From NCBI GenBank assembly GCA_964586775.1, contig CAZPJD010000041.1:1-9333 (forward strand): DNA of 9,333 nucleotides, given 5' to 3'. The stretch's first letter is position 1. Each line of letters begins with the position of its first letter. Positions 6,071-9,333 of this stretch are shown piece by piece. The notes below the pieces were generated by a model. The model was not told the DNA's origin. It did not search any database and saw nothing but the letters and a program-made list of their open reading frames with translations. The position numbers and the translations under genes are program-made. Source of the stretch: JADLEX01 sp964586775 (lineage in GTDB: Bacteria; Lernaellota; Lernaellaia; JACKCT01).

Positions 6071-7948
6071 ATGACTTCGCGCGCAATCATCGGACTCGTC
6101 GTCGTCCTTTTCGTCATGGCTTCGCCCGCGTTCGCGAGCGAGATCGCAATTCGCTACGACTTCGCGACGTCGCAACCGGATGCGAATTCGCCGACCCCCT
6201 ATCGCGTCGCGCGCATCCTGCTTCCGCAAGGGCACGAGGCGGTCTCGGTGGATGTCGAGACCACGTGGAATCCCTGGGAGGACGGCGTTTCGTTGAGACG
6301 CGACGCGGGCGCGTTCTCGCTCATGCGCGATGCGACGCGGCACACCGCGACGACGGAACCCTTTCCCGAAACCGCAGTCCTCGGCACGCACCGTCTCGCG
6401 GGGGCGTCGATCCTCTTCGTCCGTCTGATTCCGGCGCGCGTTGCCGAAGAGCGCACGAGCCGGGCGTCATCGATCACGCTGCGCGTCACGACGCGGCCCG
6501 CCGCCGACCGTTCGGCGGATCTGCCGTTTCGCGGGCTCGCGCCCGATGTCGCACGCATCCGCGCCCTCGTCGACAACCCCGAAGCGCTCGACCGGTACAC
6601 ACCGCACGCATCCCGCGCCGAAACGTGGGACCTGCTGATCGTCACGACGTCGGACATGGCGGACGTGTTCGACGACTACGCCGTCTACAAATCGGATTCA
6701 TTCGGCCTCGCGACGCACGTCGCGATCATCGACGACATCCTCGCGGGCACGTCCGGCGTCGACGCGCCCGACAAGCTGCGCAACTTCGTTCGGGCCGCGT
6801 ACGAAGACCACGGCACGCAATACCTGATCTTGGGCGGCGACGCCGACGGCCTCGACCCCGCCGGGCATCTCGTGCCGGCTCGCTGCCTGTGGGCGCACGC
6901 CGAGACGGTGACGAACCCGTGCGTCGCGGGCGATCTGTATTTCGGAAACCTCGACGGCACGTGGGACGAGAGCGGCGACGGCGTGTACGGGAAACCCGAC
7001 GATGGCGAGGGCGGCGGCGAGGTCGATCTGCTCGCCGAGGTCTTCGTGGGGCGCATCGCGGCCGACGACGCGGCCGAGGCCGAACGGCAGCTCGCGAAGA
7101 TGCGCACTTACGACGCCGAGGACGCGCGACTCGCGACGATTCTATATGGCGAAAAGCTCTGGCCCGCGCCGCCGGTGTGGGGCGACGACCTCAAGGACCT
7201 CGCCTTCGCCGAGATGACCGGCATGACGGCCACGCGCATGTACGGGCGCGACGGATCGTACACGGCGGACGGGCTGGTCGCGGCGATCAACAGCAACGAA
7301 CACTCGATCATCAACGCGTCGGAGCACGGCAACTGGTACAACGGCCTCGGGCTCTACATGATCGATCTGCCGCCGGTGCACGATCAGCTCCCCGAGATCA
7401 CCAACACCTATCCCTTCCTCGGCTACAGCCACGGCTGCTACACGGGCTCATTCGACAACCGCACGGTGATCGGCACGTACAACGATCGCGACGCGATCGC
7501 CGAGGAACTGACGACGGGCATGGACGCGGGCGCGTTCGCGATGATCGTCAACAGCCGCGAAGGCTTCGCCGACTGGTCCGAGACCGGCGGCGCGTCGAGC
7601 GAGTTCGACATCGCGTTCATGCGCGAGGTCTTTGCGAACAACGTGACCGCGATGGGCGAGGCCCTCGCCGCCGCGCGCGAGACGTTCATCGGCGCGCTCG
7701 ACGACAACGAAGGCGCGAACCGCTGGATCTTCTTCGACCTCAACCTGCTCGGCGATCCGCACCAGAGCGTCAAGACATCCATTCCCGGACTTGATGACGA
7801 TGCGGACGACGACGTCGACGACGATGCATCGGCCGACGACGATGCGTCGCCCGACGACGACGCGGCGGATGACGATGTGTTGGGCGACGACGAAGCAGCG
7901 GACGAAGCCTCGGCGGACTCGGATGACAACACGGGATGTGGCTGCTGA
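6071..7948 (+). CDS. Secreted C25 (gingipain-type) cysteine peptidase with poly-Asp tail ending GCGC
   Basis: Product of 625 aa. A Sec signal peptide (1-22, ending AFA) is followed by about 150 residues resembling a C25 propeptide region, then the peptidase domain (about 185-570). WDLLIVTTSDM and YLILGGDADG are typical of the start of C25 domains. The catalytic pair is visible as H419 in SEHGNW and C456 in SHGCYTGSFD, 37 residues apart, and the domain closes with the family's NLLGDP motif. By family it would be an extracytoplasmic endopeptidase; specificity cannot be read. No type IX secretion C-terminal domain is present. Instead, residues 575-625 are a tail with 24 Asp in 51 residues ending GCGC, as in the C45 protein. 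Last gene of the operon, convergent with kdpE nine bases away. Confidence 0.85.
   Translation: MTSRAIIGLVVVLFVMASPAFASEIAIRYDFATSQPDANSPTPYRVARILLPQGHEAVSVDVETTWNPWEDGVSLRRDAGAFSLMRDATRHTATTEPFPETAVLGTHRLAGASILFVRLIPARVAEERTSRASSITLRVTTRPAADRSADLPFRGLAPDVARIRALVDNPEALDRYTPHASRAETWDLLIVTTSDMADVFDDYAVYKSDSFGLATHVAIIDDILAGTSGVDAPDKLRNFVRAAYEDHGTQYLILGGDADGLDPAGHLVPARCLWAHAETVTNPCVAGDLYFGNLDGTWDESGDGVYGKPDDGEGGGEVDLLAEVFVGRIAADDAAEAERQLAKMRTYDAEDARLATILYGEKLWPAPPVWGDDLKDLAFAEMTGMTATRMYGRDGSYTADGLVAAINSNEHSIINASEHGNWYNGLGLYMIDLPPVHDQLPEITNTYPFLGYSHGCYTGSFDNRTVIGTYNDRDAIAEELTTGMDAGAFAMIVNSREGFADWSETGGASSEFDIAFMREVFANNVTAMGEALAAARETFIGALDDNEGANRWIFFDLNLLGDPHQSVKTSIPGLDDDADDDVDDDASADDDASPDDDAADDDVLGDDEAADEASADSDDNTGCGC
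7793..7945 (+). repeat. Poly-Asp (DDD-block) C-terminal tail with terminal GCGC, second copy
   Basis: The tail is a series of DDD blocks separated by A, V, ASA, ASP, AA and VLG, then a looser acidic stretch with Glu and Ser, then NTGCGC and stop. The GCGC is encoded GGA TGT GGC TGC here and GGA TGC GGA TGC in the C45 gene. Confidence 0.85.
7853..7877 (+). repeat. 25-bp exact repeat shared with the lipoprotein linker, copy 2
   Basis: Identical to 4374-4398 and in the same frame, encoding DDDAADDD. The C45 tail also contains the peptide DDDAADDD but with several different codons, so only these two copies match at DNA level over this length. Confidence 0.8.
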
Positions 7949-7957
7949 TCGCGCGCG

Positions 7958-8646
<689 letters not shown>

Positions 8647-8650
<4 letters not shown>

Positions 8651-9333
8651 TGACCCCCCTCGCTCAGCGAATCGATGTCGGGCATCTTATCACCGGATGC
8701 CGTCGGTAGACGCACCTCGAAGATCGCGCCGCCGCCTTCGCGATTGCGCGCAAAGACGCGTCCCGCGTGCGCCTCGACGAATCCGCGCACGATGGCCAGG
8801 CCGAGTCCCGCCCCGGGCGCGCCGCCGGAGGTGGGCGAGCGGAAAAACTTCTCGAATACGCGGTCCTCGCTCCCCGCCGGCAGCCCCGGCCCGCGATCCG
8901 CCACCGAAATCCGTGCGAAATCTCCGTCGCGGCGAATCTCGATCTCGATCGGCGTGCCGACCGGCGTGTGTTTGACCGCGTTGTCGAGCAGGTTGAGCAG
9001 CACTTGCTCGATCAGCAGCGCGTCGGCGCGCACGAGCGGCACGCCGGGCGCCACGTCGAGAATCACCGACCGCCCGGCGAGCTCGCGCTCCATGCGCCGG
9101 ATTGCCGCTCCCACGAGTTCTTCCACCGACTGCCAGTCGACGTTGGGGCGTACCGCGCCGGATTCGAGTCTCGTCATCTGCAACAAGTTGCCGACGAGGC
9201 GTTCGAGCCGTTCGGCCTCCTGACGGATCAGTTCGGCAAGATGCCGCCGTTGGGATTCGTCCCGCTCGCCGCCGCCATCGGCGAGACCCGCCGCCGCGGC
9301 CGTGATCGTGGCGAGCGGCGTGCGCAGGTCGTG
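8647..9333 (-). CDS. kdpD: KdpD-type sensor histidine kinase, C-terminal part (cut by window edge)
   Basis: The last 228 residues of a histidine kinase; the 5' part lies beyond 9333. The first visible codon (9333-9331) is CAC, the His of the H-box HDLRTPLATITAA, so the visible part begins at the presumed autophosphorylation site. It is followed by the dimerisation helix ending NLLQMTRLESG, as in KdpD. The ATPase domain shows an N box (LLNLLDNAVKHT), a G1 box (VADRGPGLP), an F box (VFEKFF) and a G2 box (GAGLGLAIVRGFVEAHAGRV). Complete KdpD proteins carry an N-terminal KdpD/Usp domain and four membrane segments upstream, which must be looked for outside the window. A TTG at 9186 is only an internal Leu codon, not the real start. 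The stop overlaps the kdpE start by ATGA. Confidence 0.9.

Noticed and set aside
6265..7794. A 509-codon plus-strand frame overlapping the C25 peptidase
   Set aside because: Extremely Arg-rich shadow of the real gene in another frame, with no domain and no start signal.

Overview
The window is GC-rich (roughly two thirds G+C by eye) and densely coding. It carries exported proteins with Gram-negative-style signal peptides, a lipoprotein, a TMTC-like membrane glycosyltransferase and a KdpD/KdpE pair. Poly-aspartate linkers, a C25 (gingipain-type) peptidase and a C45-type hydrolase together suggest a large-genome bacterium of the broad 'deltaproteobacterial' kind (Myxococcota, Bdellovibrionota or a related candidate phylum). 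That placement is inference and no marker gene is present.

Layout. Positions 1-128 are an AT-rich, non-coding stretch. A minus-strand gene (129-2594) encodes a multi-span GT-C type glycosyltransferase fused to about nine TPR repeats. It is divergent from a plus-strand three-gene cluster. The 189-bp gap between them (2595-2783) holds two good sigma70-like promoters arranged back to back, whose -35 boxes sit in the two arms of one inverted repeat. The plus-strand cluster runs as a tight operon with gaps of 18 and 17 bp: a secreted C45-family N-terminal-nucleophile hydrolase (2784-4229), a lipoprotein of unknown function (4248-6053) and a secreted C25 cysteine peptidase (6071-7948). Nine bases beyond it, on the minus strand, is the end of kdpE, which overlaps the upstream kdpD by ATGA. 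kdpD is cut by the window edge exactly at its phospho-accepting histidine.

The most unusual feature is shared by all three operon proteins. Each has a poly-Asp linker built of DDD blocks with 1-3 residue spacers, lying between a cysteine terminus and the folded domain. In the lipoprotein the linker directly follows the lipobox cysteine. In the two hydrolases it is the C-terminal tail and ends in the same four residues, GCGC, encoded by different codons. This looks like a mirrored surface-display design, with N-terminal lipid anchor plus linker in one protein and linker plus C-terminal Cys tag in the other two. The C-terminal GCGC may be an undescribed sorting or anchoring signal. The divergent glycosyltransferase could modify these or other exported proteins. 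The KdpDE pair looks like an unrelated neighbour at the end of a kdp operon that lies mostly outside the window.
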